A program made the position numbers and the translations under genes. Shown piece by piece: positions 8,444 through 18,303 of a stretch of DNA of 64,000 nucleotides. Source of the DNA: Bacilli bacterium. Lineage in GTDB: Bacteria; Bacillota_I; Bacilli_A; RF39; UBA660. The stretch lies in assembly GCA_017519965.1 (NCBI GenBank), contig JAFWRK010000001.1:76495-140494 (forward strand), given 5' to 3'. Position 1 is the stretch's first letter. The number at the start of each line of letters is the position of its first letter. The notes beneath the pieces were generated by a model that saw only the letters and a list, made by a program, of their open reading frames with translations, was not told where the DNA came from and did no database searches.

Positions 8444-9002
8444 CTTCAAGTATTTCTATTTCTTCTATAAAATCATTCTTCTCAAATTTTAATAATACTA
8501 TAAATGAGTATACATGATATATGAAGATACACATCATTGGTAATAATACTAAGAATAGGAATCCCATTTTAGACTCTAATGCTTTTAATATTTTACCTAG
8601 ATGTCTATGAATTGAAATGTAATTACCAATTACTTTTCTATCATTTACTGTTGATGTTTCTCCTACATTTTTAACATCTAATGAATAGATTTGTCCGAAA
8701 CCATCATCTTTTACTTCTGTTATTGGAGCTCTTTTAACATAATATTGATCATTAATAACACTGTAATAATAAATTACACTACCCACTTGAATGTTTTTAT
8801 CATTCTTAATTATTAATAAATCTCCTTGTTCTACTCCATCTAATAAAGTTGCTTGTCCTTTATTAACTTCTACTAGAGTATAATCTCCAAATTGTGTATA
8901 ACCATAATCATTTACAAATAGTAAACATCCAGTAAGGAATATTACATATGCTATGATTAATACTTCTACTATTCCTAAAATAAATGATCCCAATCTTTTC
9001 AT
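8433..9002 (-). CDS. Signal-peptidase-I-fold protein lacking the catalytic serine
   Basis: 189 residues, with the layout of a SipW-type peptidase: N-terminal membrane segment (about 7-30), extracytosolic core, C-terminal hydrophobic segment (about 146-172). The place where the active peptidase at 1885 has VASESMVP here reads VEVNKGQATL, so the serine nucleophile is missing, although the following GDLLIIKN matches the usual GDxVxxxx segment. Where the SipW histidine should be there is YVKRAP, similar to the lysine box of bacterial type I enzymes. It is therefore probably inactive as a protease and may be a chaperone or specificity subunit. It follows the giant repeat gene by 33 bases, in the same unit. 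No frameshift or stop, so it is maintained. Confidence 0.7.
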   Translation of the reverse strand: MKRLGSFILGIVEVLIIAYVIFLTGCLLFVNDYGYTQFGDYTLVEVNKGQATLLDGVEQGDLLIIKNDKNIQVGSVIYYYSVINDQYYVKRAPITEVKDDGFGQIYSLDVKNVGETSTVNDRKVIGNYISIHRHLGKILKALESKMGFLFLVLLPMMCIFIYHVYSFIVLLKFEKNDFIEEIEILEEKK

Positions 9003-9035
9003 CTTTTTATCACCATCCTAATTTTAACATACATA

Positions 9036-12000
9036 TTAGTTCGAAACAACTTCTTTTTTAACTATTAAGTATGCCTCATCTGTGTCTACAACTTGATCTC
9101 CATCACATAGTTTAAATACTAATTTATATGTTCCACTAGGAACTCCACTATCAATTTCTAGTGATACACTTCTTGGAGATGCTCCAAATGGTATTGCTAC
9201 TTCATATGGACTAGTAGGAGACAATGTTCTAGATAAACTTGTTGCAATTACCATTGTATGATCTATTTCTTCATATTGTGTTGAATCATATGTATCAGTT
9301 TTTCTCTTATATATACTTAACCTTAAATTAGTATTATTTAATGATGATCTATATTTGATTACATATGTGTTAGTGTTTGTACCTAATTCGTTTTGTTCTG
9401 TTTCTCTATAGAAGATTTTTGTTTTATCATGATTATCTACTGTAATCTCATTATTAGCACTTACTACTTGAATATTTTGTGTGTATGTAGGAGTATCTAA
9501 TTCTGATGAATGTAATCCATCTGGAGATGCTATAATTGAATATTTTACTGTATAATTACCTGCTGGTAACAATGAATCTACTGTAATGTTAAGATTTCTT
9601 GTTAACCTTGTAACTTTATCAGCTAATTTAATTCTAAATACTCCATCACTATCTACGAAATAGTCTACATTATTTATTGTTACCTTACTACCTGATAACA
9701 TTGATGAACTTACACTATTTCCTTGACTATTGAAGAACTGAATATTGACACCCATACAACTTGCTTCATAGTTAGTATCGATAACTTTTATGTTAGTTCC
9801 ACTAGTTGAGTATGATACTTCTGAAGTATATATTGTAGTATTTGGACTATCATAATAATAATTTGTATTTGCTGTTGTTACTGTTTGAGATAATGCTATA
9901 TTTGATGTTGTATATATATTGAATACCATAGCTCTATCTTCCAAACGTTTCTCTAAAACACTTATTGTAGTTCTGTCTTGTGAATTACGCATTTCAAATA
10001 ACATTTCGTTATCTAATTGAGCAGTTGTTATATTTGCTCCTTTGAAATCGAATATGAACAAGAACTCTTCATAAGCCATTCCTAAATCATTATCATAATA
10101 AGCAGTGTTCATTGCGGTATCACTATACTTATTCGTCGATGTTGTAGTATCCATTGCTAAGAAGTCCGACAATCGATAAGTTACTTCGTGATCTACAGCT
10201 AATTGATTTACTTTTTGTTGATAATTTGTTGAATCAACTTCATAGTAATAATACTTTGGAGTTTCTCCTGATACATCAAGCATTGTTATTGTTGTACCAA
10301 CTGGTAAAACATAACTAGATACTAGTGTACGATAATTATCATTATTTGCACCATATACATCAGCCTTAGGTTTATTAGATATTAGTGAATAATACTCTGT
10401 AAATTGTGATTTTGGAGTAATATTAACAGCTGTTGTAATTGGCATTGAATATTTCTTACCATAAGTAATACTTGCATCGTATTGATCTCCATCATTATGA
10501 GCTTGAGCTATTATATTAATCTTAATAGTAACTATTTTTACATCCATTTCATAACCGTTTTTTGGAGTCTCTGCTTCCATAGTGATCTTTAATGTTCCTA
10601 GATCACCTTCCATCTCAATGTTCTTAGCATGATATAAATAGAACATTAATGATGCAGCACCTGCTTCAGAGTTTGTTAAATAAACTTGATCACCGGTATA
10701 TGAACCACCATTAGCACTTAAGAAAGATGTTTTCTTAAATCCAGTCCATTCAGTTGTTTCACTCTTCATATTAAGACCAAATTTTTTAGATTCTGTTGAA
10801 CCTACTCTTGCAAATTTTGGTACTTGTGATTCATCAACTAATGTTAAATCACTTTGGAATTCTGAATCATCAAATTGTAATACTGTGAATTTTGTATCTC
10901 CATTAGGGAAATCAATTAATGATAATGCATGAGTACCCATAGATAGGTATTTAGATGCAGTCATTATAAATTCATATTCAATTGATTCTGTACCTATTTG
11001 CCATCTGTAGTAATTTGTATTATCTGGAGTTGGTACTATATAAGCTGTTCTAACTACGTTATAGTTTGTTTCTTCATCTAAGTAGTTAGTATAGAATCCA
11101 TCTTTTGTAATATCATGATTTGTAGTATGTTGTCCTAATACATAAGAACTACCTATTACTAAATCTGATGCATTACTTGATGTTCCATATGTATATCTTG
11201 AACAATCATAAACTCCAGTTTGTGTAATATTTCCCGCAGAGTTTCTATACATTCCAAAGAATGTCATACCTGTTACTTTACCATATTCTGTAGCATCTTC
11301 ATCAAGTGCAACATTTAAGTTTTTATTAGCTAACATATATACTCTGTTATCTACATTCTTTGTAACAAGTTTTGTTTGATCATTTATATTTACTTCTGCA
11401 ACTTCTTGAGTTACTACTCCGCCTTCTTCTACATCTACTGCTGATGTAAATGATACTAATTGGTTTGCATTTTGGTCTAGTAATAATGTTGTGTTATTTT
11501 TGATTGTTAAACCACCAATTGAAGAATCTTGTGCAAGTCTCTTACCTATCAAACTGAATGAATATAAGTCATCTGAGTATTTGTTTGTTGTATCTTTTGC
11601 ACCTGTTAAATGAATAACTGATTCATCTATTGTTAAGTTTTGTGTTCTTTGAATAGATATATTTTCACTAGGACTAGCTAATGTACCTAATTTTTTAATA
11701 TAAATTGATGATGTACCACTTGATGATGAGGCATTTCCTGAACCGAAGATTGAACCTTGTAATTGGAATGTATGTGAGTTTTCAGTATAGCCTTCTCCAT
11801 TTATATTAATGTCAATTTCTTGTGTTACGGATATAGCTGTATAGTCATATGTAGGAGATCCTGATGCATTTGATTCTCCTCCACCAAATACTGTTCCTTT
11901 TATTAAAATATTTTCTTCATCTAATCCGTTTATATTAACTGCTGATGTTCCTATATTAACATTTGCTGCTCCATAAACTACTGATGTATTAGCTCCACCA

Positions 12001-15000
12001 TAGACATTTCGATAGATTGTTCCACCTACTATGTTTACTGTTGATGTTGCTGCTGTTTGTGAAGAACCTGTACCAGCAGAGTTTCCTGATCCGAAGACTG
12101 ATCCATTTGGAGATGTAGAATTTACTGTTCCTATTGTACTAGTACCTTCTAATGTTACTGTTGTATTACCTCTAACATATGCTTGATTTCCTCCGGCATA
12201 TAGGCTTCCTTCTATAGATGAGTCTTTTACTCTTATATTTGTATTTCCTAAAACTTCTCCTTGATTTCCTCCACCGAAGGCATTTCCAGATACATCGGCA
12301 TTTTTTATAGATACTCCTGTATTTGTTTGGACATCGGCTCTATTTCCACCACCGTAAACATTTCCAAATGTTCCATCATTTATTTCAACGTCTGTTTCTG
12401 TTACAGCTGCAAAGTTTCCTCCACCGAATAAATCTGTAATTGTTCCAGTTGTAACTTCAACATTTGTTGATCCTGTTACTGCTTTATATCCTCCACCATA
12501 TACAGAATCTATATTTCCTTCTTCGATTAGTACATTGGCAGTTACTGTATTTCCTCCGGCATTATTTCCACCATATACACCAACTAAATGTTGTGATGTA
12601 TCAATTGTTACGTTTGTTTCTGTTACTGTACCTAATTGGTTAGATCCTCCAAATACAAATTCTCTTATTGTACCACCTGTTACAGATACATTTGTTGTTC
12701 CGGCACCTACTTCGTTTCCTCCTCCATAGATACTTTGGTTTGTTGTAGCTCCGCTAACATTTACATTAGTTGTTGTTGTATTACCTCCGATGTTGTTAGC
12801 TCCAAATATATTTTGAACTGTACCAGCTGTAACTGTTACGTTACTTGTTGTGATATTACCGCTTTCGTTAGATCCACCATATATATTATTACTTATTGTT
12901 GATCCTTGTAAGTAAATGTTTGTTGTTGTTTGACCTGTATTGTTACCTCCACCGAAGGCATTTCCTATAGTTCCACCGTTTAAGTATACTTTATCTGTTC
13001 CACTAGGGCTTCCTACTAGGTCATTACCACCAAATACTTTACCTATTGAACCACCATTAATTGTTACTGTGATGGCACCATATTCTTTTGGAGTGTAAGT
13101 TACATTACTTACTATACCTCCTTTACTTCCACCAAAGACATTATTAACAATAACACCTTTATTAACTGTTACATTAGTTGATTTTGAATTAGTAAAGCTT
13201 CCGTTTTCTGTTGTACCATTTACTGTACCGAAAGCAGATCCTCCATAAACATTTCCTTCTATTCTAGGTGTTGTTTGAACTGAATTATTTCCAATAGTTA
13301 CGCTTACATTATCTCTTACATAAGTACCTGGATTGTTGTTATTTTGGTGTCCACCTTCACCACCACCATAAACGTCTGTCTTTATAGTTCCACCGTTTAC
13401 TGTTACGTTAGTGCTTCCATAAATTATTCCTTTAACACTTGAACCTCCAAATACTGATTCATCTATTGTTCCACCATTTACTCCGATAGTAATAGCTGCA
13501 TTAACACTAGATGTTCCTGCTCCGTTACGGTTTCCTCCACCATAGACAGAGCCATTTATTTGTCCAGCGTTTATTCTTACTTCTGTAGTAACTGAATCAC
13601 TTGATGTAGAACCTCCAACTGCTCCGTAGTTTCCTCCTCCGTAGACATTTCCTTGGATTGTTCCTCCATTTATAAGTACTCTAGAGTTTTCTACTGATCC
13701 GATTGTTGATACTGATGAGTTACCATTTCCGGCACCGAATACATTACCTGGTAATACTTCGAATAATCCTGTTGAATTACCTCCACCGATTGTAGCAGTT
13801 CCTCCGATGTATACAAATGTATTTCCGTCTAGTGTACCTTTTCTACTATTTGAACCATCTCCACTGTTTCCATTAGATCCACCGAATACACCATAGTTAA
13901 CTTGTCCACCTGTTACTGCAACAATTCTGTTACCATATGTTTCAGATACTCCGGCTCCTCCTACTACAAGGTCTACTTTTCCACCTTTAATAAATAGATA
14001 TGAGTCATTCATAGTATTTCTATTGCTTGATGTGAATGCTCCTCCTATAAGGTTATAAATATAGCCACCTTCTAATGTAACTTGTCTTGCAGCATAGTGA
14101 GTATTACCTGTAGTACCACGACCACCGGCATATACTCCACATGAGTAATTATTTTTACTTGTTCCGTATGATCCACTTTTTATTATTTGAGTTGCTGCTA
14201 CTTTATTGTCAGCATCACTTCTTAGGTTTCCTCCCCAGCCTCCAGCTGTTGAGTGATATACATGTAGATAATCATTATCTTCACCTACTCTATCAAAGTC
14301 ACATCCTAGAACTGCTACTCCATCTACATATTGATTTGTATATGAATCTGCTGATCCACCAGTAACACTGATATTATTATATTTACCACTCTCAACTATC
14401 ATTTTATATCTTGTTAATGATGAACTAGATCCTGTTGATGATAAGTTTCCTGCCATTACACTGTCAGCGTTAACTCGTGATGTGCTTGATGGGAATTCGA
14501 TTCCTCTTCCAATTTTAAAATTATGGTAGTTACCATATATATTTTCATATGTATTACTGCTTGGAGGTCCAGCATTATTAGATGCATCAGTATCTATATT
14601 ACCTGAGGTTGTTATATATTCTATTCTTAAGTCTTCATTTGGAGAAATATATCCATTGTATATGTTTATACTTCCACTACTTCTATAATCGCTTCCTCCA
14701 TAAAGTGATGTTACTGTCATTGGTTTTGTATTACGATATCTATTACTTGATCTACTTAGAGATGCTCTTAATACAACTATATTTGTATCTCTTGTAGTTA
14801 AATAATATGTATTTGTATCTCCATTAGCTAAAGTATTTACTGTTCCATTAGTTGAATATGGAATTAATTGATAATATGTTTGATTATTTCCATTTCCAGA
14901 AGTTTGTAATTCTCCATTTTCATCATAGTATCCAGCTTTACTTCCACTTACTCTTACTGCTCTAAAGAATCCTGCTAATAAATCTCCATTATTTAAATAG

Positions 15001-16934
15001 TTCCCTGTTACTGTATTATATGTTGCAGTAGATGCTCCATATTGAGCATTCAATGTATAGTATGTTTCATTTTCATCATAATCTGGATCTGCATGAATAT
15101 AATATGTACATGAACCAAACATTGCATTACATCTACCTGTTAGTGTTTGGCCATATTGATTAACTGCTCCATCTGGATATCTATTTCTTGTTGTTCTTCT
15201 TAAATAGAAAATACTAAAATCATTTGTTCCATAATCTCTATAAGTGTATGTTGTTTGAACCATGCCTTCTGTAAAGCCAGCCTCTGCTGTTCCTAGAGTT
15301 TGAGAAGATGTCATTTGATATATTTTTCCTTTAGTCCATGATGCATACATTGTTATGCTTGTTGCAACACTAGGATTGGATGGAGCTGGTATTGTTACAT
15401 ATCTATCATAAGTATCCATGTCAATACTTACTTCTGCTCCAGTATAATCAGTAATCCATCCATTGAACATTAATTCAGAACCATTTTCCATTGGCCTTTT
15501 AGCATATGGATTATCAATTAATGGTATTTTTACTTTTCCATTTTCTATTGGATAATACTTATAATAAATAAAGTTTTTATAATTGTCTGTATTACTTACA
15601 TATCCAATTCTTGAAGTATGATCTAGACTAGCTCCAGAATATTTAATATATATCTTTGCTAGTTTAGATGAATTGTATAAATTTTTATTTGTAAAGTTTG
15701 GTACTGTGTTTTCTGATTTAAAATCAACATAGTTTTGACCTTCGTAATAATCCCAATCAGATTGAAGATCATTTATATATACTGTACCTGTTGAAGATTC
15801 TTTTCCTGTTGCATGAAGTGCTATTGGAGTAGAACCTCCAGGCATTGTTGGACCTGTTGCTGGTTCTGTTTGAGGTTCTTCTTCTTCAGGTTCTTTAACT
15901 GCTAATATAACTTGATTGCTTTCTACTTTCCATTCATAATCATTTAAATTAGTATTAAAGCTTGTTAATACTGCTGCTTCTGTTACTTCTGTTTCTCCTA
16001 AATAATATTTTGATTCTTTATATTCATAGATATTTGTTAAAGTTTGTTCATTCTCTTCGTTGATTTCCTGTATTTCATTCTCACTTTCTATACTATAAAC
16101 AACATTTGTTAATGGTGATTCTGTACTTCTAGTAATCTTAGATGTATTTGCTACTGTAGTTGTAGATATTGTTCCATATAGAGTGATATTTGTAATAGTA
16201 TAATCTTCTCCTATAATTCCAATAAATCCAGCTACATTACTATCAGTTGTTAATTCCATTTCTGATACATCAATACTTATATTTCTTATTGATATATTAC
16301 TAATAGAATTAGTTGTTCCAGAGTCATTTGTTAATGCTCCTGCTAATGCTCCAACATTAACAGTTTCATCTCCTGTAACTGTTATAGTCATTCCATCTAT
16401 ATTTAAATTATTAATTGTAGCATTGTTTATTCTTCCAAATAATCCATAATAGCCAATTACTTCTTCTTCAGTTTCTTGGTTTTCTTCTTCTGATCCTTCT
16501 TGACTACCTGATTCTGATCCTTCTCCGCTTTCTTCTTCGGAACTTCCTCCAGTTACTACTGCATTTTTAATTGTATTTCCATTTCCTTCAATATGTCCAG
16601 AGAATGGAGTTTCAGTTCCTATAGGATCTAACTCATGGCTTCCTAAGTTTATATCATTAGTTATTGAATAATACAAAGTACTATAACTAATTGCTTCTGT
16701 TCCAGACATTACTTTTTGTAAGTATGCTAATTCTTTTCCTGATGATATTAAATATGGGTTTTCTTGTGTACCATTTCCTCCGTTGAAACTTGTTGCTATT
16801 GTTGTACCATCCCAAATTTCATTTGTTTCTGCTCCTAATGCAGCTCTGTTAGTGTAGATAAAAAAGAAGGCTACACTCAAAACTGCAAGAAAAACAATTG
16901 TAACTATTATTGTTAATACTTTCTTCTTTTTCAA
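9036..16934 (-). CDS. Giant beta-helix repeat surface protein
   Basis: 2632 residues, the largest gene in the window. It has an N-terminal signal or anchor (about 6-27), GLUG-like repeats (about 45-250) interrupted by an acidic Ser/Glu-rich linker, an InlB-type B-repeat-like segment ending MYASWTKG (around 470-540), then about 800 residues of NGGTI..NVYGGGN repeats (period mostly 22-30 residues) that suggest a parallel beta-helix, and a C-terminal part of beta-sandwich type. There is no LPXTG, LysM or C-terminal membrane segment, so its anchoring is unclear and may be the uncleaved N-terminal helix. It starts at TTG with a perfect AAGGAGGT site, 17 bases after a SipW-type peptidase. Adhesin or matrix scaffold is inferred. 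Pro, Cys and Trp are rare in the repeat zone. Confidence 0.82.
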   Translation of the reverse strand: MKKKKVLTIIVTIVFLAVLSVAFFFIYTNRAALGAETNEIWDGTTIATSFNGGNGTQENPYLISSGKELAYLQKVMSGTEAISYSTLYYSITNDINLGSHELDPIGTETPFSGHIEGNGNTIKNAVVTGGSSEEESGEGSESGSQEGSEEENQETEEEVIGYYGLFGRINNATINNLNIDGMTITVTGDETVNVGALAGALTNDSGTTNSISNISIRNISIDVSEMELTTDSNVAGFIGIIGEDYTITNITLYGTISTTTVANTSKITRSTESPLTNVVYSIESENEIQEINEENEQTLTNIYEYKESKYYLGETEVTEAAVLTSFNTNLNDYEWKVESNQVILAVKEPEEEEPQTEPATGPTMPGGSTPIALHATGKESSTGTVYINDLQSDWDYYEGQNYVDFKSENTVPNFTNKNLYNSSKLAKIYIKYSGASLDHTSRIGYVSNTDNYKNFIYYKYYPIENGKVKIPLIDNPYAKRPMENGSELMFNGWITDYTGAEVSIDMDTYDRYVTIPAPSNPSVATSITMYASWTKGKIYQMTSSQTLGTAEAGFTEGMVQTTYTYRDYGTNDFSIFYLRRTTRNRYPDGAVNQYGQTLTGRCNAMFGSCTYYIHADPDYDENETYYTLNAQYGASTATYNTVTGNYLNNGDLLAGFFRAVRVSGSKAGYYDENGELQTSGNGNNQTYYQLIPYSTNGTVNTLANGDTNTYYLTTRDTNIVVLRASLSRSSNRYRNTKPMTVTSLYGGSDYRSSGSINIYNGYISPNEDLRIEYITTSGNIDTDASNNAGPPSSNTYENIYGNYHNFKIGRGIEFPSSTSRVNADSVMAGNLSSTGSSSSLTRYKMIVESGKYNNISVTGGSADSYTNQYVDGVAVLGCDFDRVGEDNDYLHVYHSTAGGWGGNLRSDADNKVAATQIIKSGSYGTSKNNYSCGVYAGGRGTTGNTHYAARQVTLEGGYIYNLIGGAFTSSNRNTMNDSYLFIKGGKVDLVVGGAGVSETYGNRIVAVTGGQVNYGVFGGSNGNSGDGSNSRKGTLDGNTFVYIGGTATIGGGNSTGLFEVLPGNVFGAGNGNSSVSTIGSVENSRVLINGGTIQGNVYGGGNYGAVGGSTSSDSVTTEVRINAGQINGSVYGGGNRNGAGTSSVNAAITIGVNGGTIDESVFGGSSVKGIIYGSTNVTVNGGTIKTDVYGGGEGGHQNNNNPGTYVRDNVSVTIGNNSVQTTPRIEGNVYGGSAFGTVNGTTENGSFTNSKSTNVTVNKGVIVNNVFGGSKGGIVSNVTYTPKEYGAITVTINGGSIGKVFGGNDLVGSPSGTDKVYLNGGTIGNAFGGGNNTGQTTTNIYLQGSTISNNIYGGSNESGNITTSNVTVTAGTVQNIFGANNIGGNTTTTNVNVSGATTNQSIYGGGNEVGAGTTNVSVTGGTIREFVFGGSNQLGTVTETNVTIDTSQHLVGVYGGNNAGGNTVTANVLIEEGNIDSVYGGGYKAVTGSTNVEVTTGTITDLFGGGNFAAVTETDVEINDGTFGNVYGGGNRADVQTNTGVSIKNADVSGNAFGGGNQGEVLGNTNIRVKDSSIEGSLYAGGNQAYVRGNTTVTLEGTSTIGTVNSTSPNGSVFGSGNSAGTGSSQTAATSTVNIVGGTIYRNVYGGANTSVVYGAANVNIGTSAVNINGLDEENILIKGTVFGGGESNASGSPTYDYTAISVTQEIDININGEGYTENSHTFQLQGSIFGSGNASSSSGTSSIYIKKLGTLASPSENISIQRTQNLTIDESVIHLTGAKDTTNKYSDDLYSFSLIGKRLAQDSSIGGLTIKNNTTLLLDQNANQLVSFTSAVDVEEGGVVTQEVAEVNINDQTKLVTKNVDNRVYMLANKNLNVALDEDATEYGKVTGMTFFGMYRNSAGNITQTGVYDCSRYTYGTSSNASDLVIGSSYVLGQHTTNHDITKDGFYTNYLDEETNYNVVRTAYIVPTPDNTNYYRWQIGTESIEYEFIMTASKYLSMGTHALSLIDFPNGDTKFTVLQFDDSEFQSDLTLVDESQVPKFARVGSTESKKFGLNMKSETTEWTGFKKTSFLSANGGSYTGDQVYLTNSEAGAASLMFYLYHAKNIEMEGDLGTLKITMEAETPKNGYEMDVKIVTIKINIIAQAHNDGDQYDASITYGKKYSMPITTAVNITPKSQFTEYYSLISNKPKADVYGANNDNYRTLVSSYVLPVGTTITMLDVSGETPKYYYYEVDSTNYQQKVNQLAVDHEVTYRLSDFLAMDTTTSTNKYSDTAMNTAYYDNDLGMAYEEFLFIFDFKGANITTAQLDNEMLFEMRNSQDRTTISVLEKRLEDRAMVFNIYTTSNIALSQTVTTANTNYYYDSPNTTIYTSEVSYSTSGTNIKVIDTNYEASCMGVNIQFFNSQGNSVSSSMLSGSKVTINNVDYFVDSDGVFRIKLADKVTRLTRNLNITVDSLLPAGNYTVKYSIIASPDGLHSSELDTPTYTQNIQVVSANNEITVDNHDKTKIFYRETEQNELGTNTNTYVIKYRSSLNNTNLRLSIYKRKTDTYDSTQYEEIDHTMVIATSLSRTLSPTSPYEVAIPFGASPRSVSLEIDSGVPSGTYKLVFKLCDGDQVVDTDEAYLIVKKEVVSN
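11690..14090 (-). repeat. Protein-coding tandem repeats (GGTI..VYGGGN type)
   Basis: About 30 degenerate repeats inside the giant gene. Each pairs a beta strand of the VTVNGGTI type with a turn of the VYGGGN/VFGGSN type, then a Gly/Asn/Thr linker. At DNA level the recurring minus-strand core is close to GGTGGTGGAAAT variants. Repeats are diverged, not identical, so the array is old but still able to recombine. Confidence 0.8.
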
Positions 16935-16951
16935 GTGTACCTCCTTACTAA

Positions 16952-18223
16952 TTAGTAATTATTAATTTCTACTAATTTCTTTTCTCTATTAAGATCTAAA
17001 TTATCATTTTTATTATATTTCTTTGATACTCTTTCGATAAATGCGATAAGTTCTTTTAATTTTTTCTTATCATATTTTTCTTTTACTACTACAAATGAGT
17101 TATTTTTATCAATTAGTATTTTATATTTTAATATTTTAAATACTCCATCGAAGAAATTATCATCATTGTATAGTATTGCGATAAATAATATTTTTAAGAA
17201 CGCATATATTGGTAAATCATATATCTTATTTCTTAATTCTTTATAAAGACCAATTTTATCAATGTCGTAATCAAAACGTTCTTTAAATGGAACTTCATTG
17301 ATTTCTTTATCTAGTAAATCATATCTACCATTTTGTAGATGTAGACATAATCTATAAATATATTTATATTTCTTTTGCCATTCTTTTGTAAGATGCGTTG
17401 TTTCAAGTTGTCCATTATTTACTTTTAATACTACATCTACTATGTTATATATTTCTTCTTCTTTCTTTTCTCTATCTTGTGTAACTGTTTTGATGTCATC
17501 TTTTCCTGCATCTAGTATTTCTATTTCATCAGGCTCTAATACTTCTAAGCTATCAGATATCTTTTGTTCTTTTTCTAACATCTTCTTTAAACTCTTTAAT
17601 TCACTTAATGGAATTGTTATTGTTAGTCCTGAGTGCTCATTATAATTATTTCTATCTTGTGGACTACAGAAGATATCCTGTGGTAAAACCTCTTTATGTT
17701 CTCTTTTAATCTCAGGTTCTACTGGTTCTTCTTTTTTTGGTTCTTCTTTCTTAAATAACTTTTTAAAGAATCCATCAAAGTTAAGTAATGCTATTACTAT
17801 TAAAATAATAAATACTAGTACTATAAATTCTAATAGGAATTTTGGAGATACTACAAATACTATTTTTCCAATAATATCTTTCTTCGTTATTGCTTTATCA
17901 AAAGTATCATTAGCATCACCTTTTGTTACAAATTTATCACCAGTTTTTTGTACCAATCTATGAGTTACTATTGATTTTTCACTTTTGTAAGCGATTATAT
18001 CATCCACATTGACATCTTTAGTAATATCTACTAATACTATATCGTTTACTTCTATTTCACCAGACATAGATCCACTTACTACTACAAAGTATGTGTAACC
18101 AAAAATATTACAATAATCTTTATGTAGAATATCTAAACACACAAATACATAGCAGCATAGACCTACTAAAAAGACTAAAAATGTATAAAATATGTACTTC
18201 AAAATTGCTTTTATCTTTTTCAT
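16952..18223 (-). CDS. SipW-type signal peptidase with long cytosolic C-terminal extension
   Basis: 423 residues. The first about 150 are a SipW/Sec11-type peptidase: N-terminal membrane segment (about 8-31), nucleophile box VVSGSMSGE (serine near 50), histidine in VTHRLV, Sec11-like TKGDAND..D, and a second membrane segment (about 126-148). Then come a Lys/Glu/Pro linker and about 240 residues of charged helical sequence, which by topology should be in the cytosol; I do not recognise that domain. Normal SipW proteins end soon after the second membrane segment. The ATG at 18223 is chosen over a GTG two codons earlier because GGAG is 8 bases upstream of it. It is 17 bases before the giant repeat gene and probably processes that protein and the fibre subunits. 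Confidence 0.85.
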   Translation of the reverse strand: MKKIKAILKYIFYTFLVFLVGLCCYVFVCLDILHKDYCNIFGYTYFVVVSGSMSGEIEVNDIVLVDITKDVNVDDIIAYKSEKSIVTHRLVQKTGDKFVTKGDANDTFDKAITKKDIIGKIVFVVSPKFLLEFIVLVFIILIVIALLNFDGFFKKLFKKEEPKKEEPVEPEIKREHKEVLPQDIFCSPQDRNNYNEHSGLTITIPLSELKSLKKMLEKEQKISDSLEVLEPDEIEILDAGKDDIKTVTQDREKKEEEIYNIVDVVLKVNNGQLETTHLTKEWQKKYKYIYRLCLHLQNGRYDLLDKEINEVPFKERFDYDIDKIGLYKELRNKIYDLPIYAFLKILFIAILYNDDNFFDGVFKILKYKILIDKNNSFVVVKEKYDKKKLKELIAFIERVSKKYNKNDNLDLNREKKLVEINNY

Positions 18224-18269
18224 AAACACGACTCCATTTTATTCTCTTTTAATTATACCATATAACCAT

Positions 18270-18303
18270 CAAAAAAGGAAACCATAGTTTCCTTATTTTT
18301 TTA
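18270..18303 (-). terminator. Terminator after the 543-residue unknown gene
   Basis: Stem AAGGAAAC / GTTTCCTT with a 4-base loop, followed on the minus strand by six T residues. It separates the 20.05-18.3 kb pair from the signal-peptidase/giant-protein unit. Confidence 0.88.

Noticed and set aside
11690..14090. CRISPR-like or satellite DNA repeat
   Set aside because: The repeats are degenerate at DNA level, without fixed spacers, and lie in one open frame as protein repeats.
12535..14797. Plus-strand ORFs across the giant gene
   Set aside because: They are low-complexity shadows of the repeat codons, without ribosome sites.
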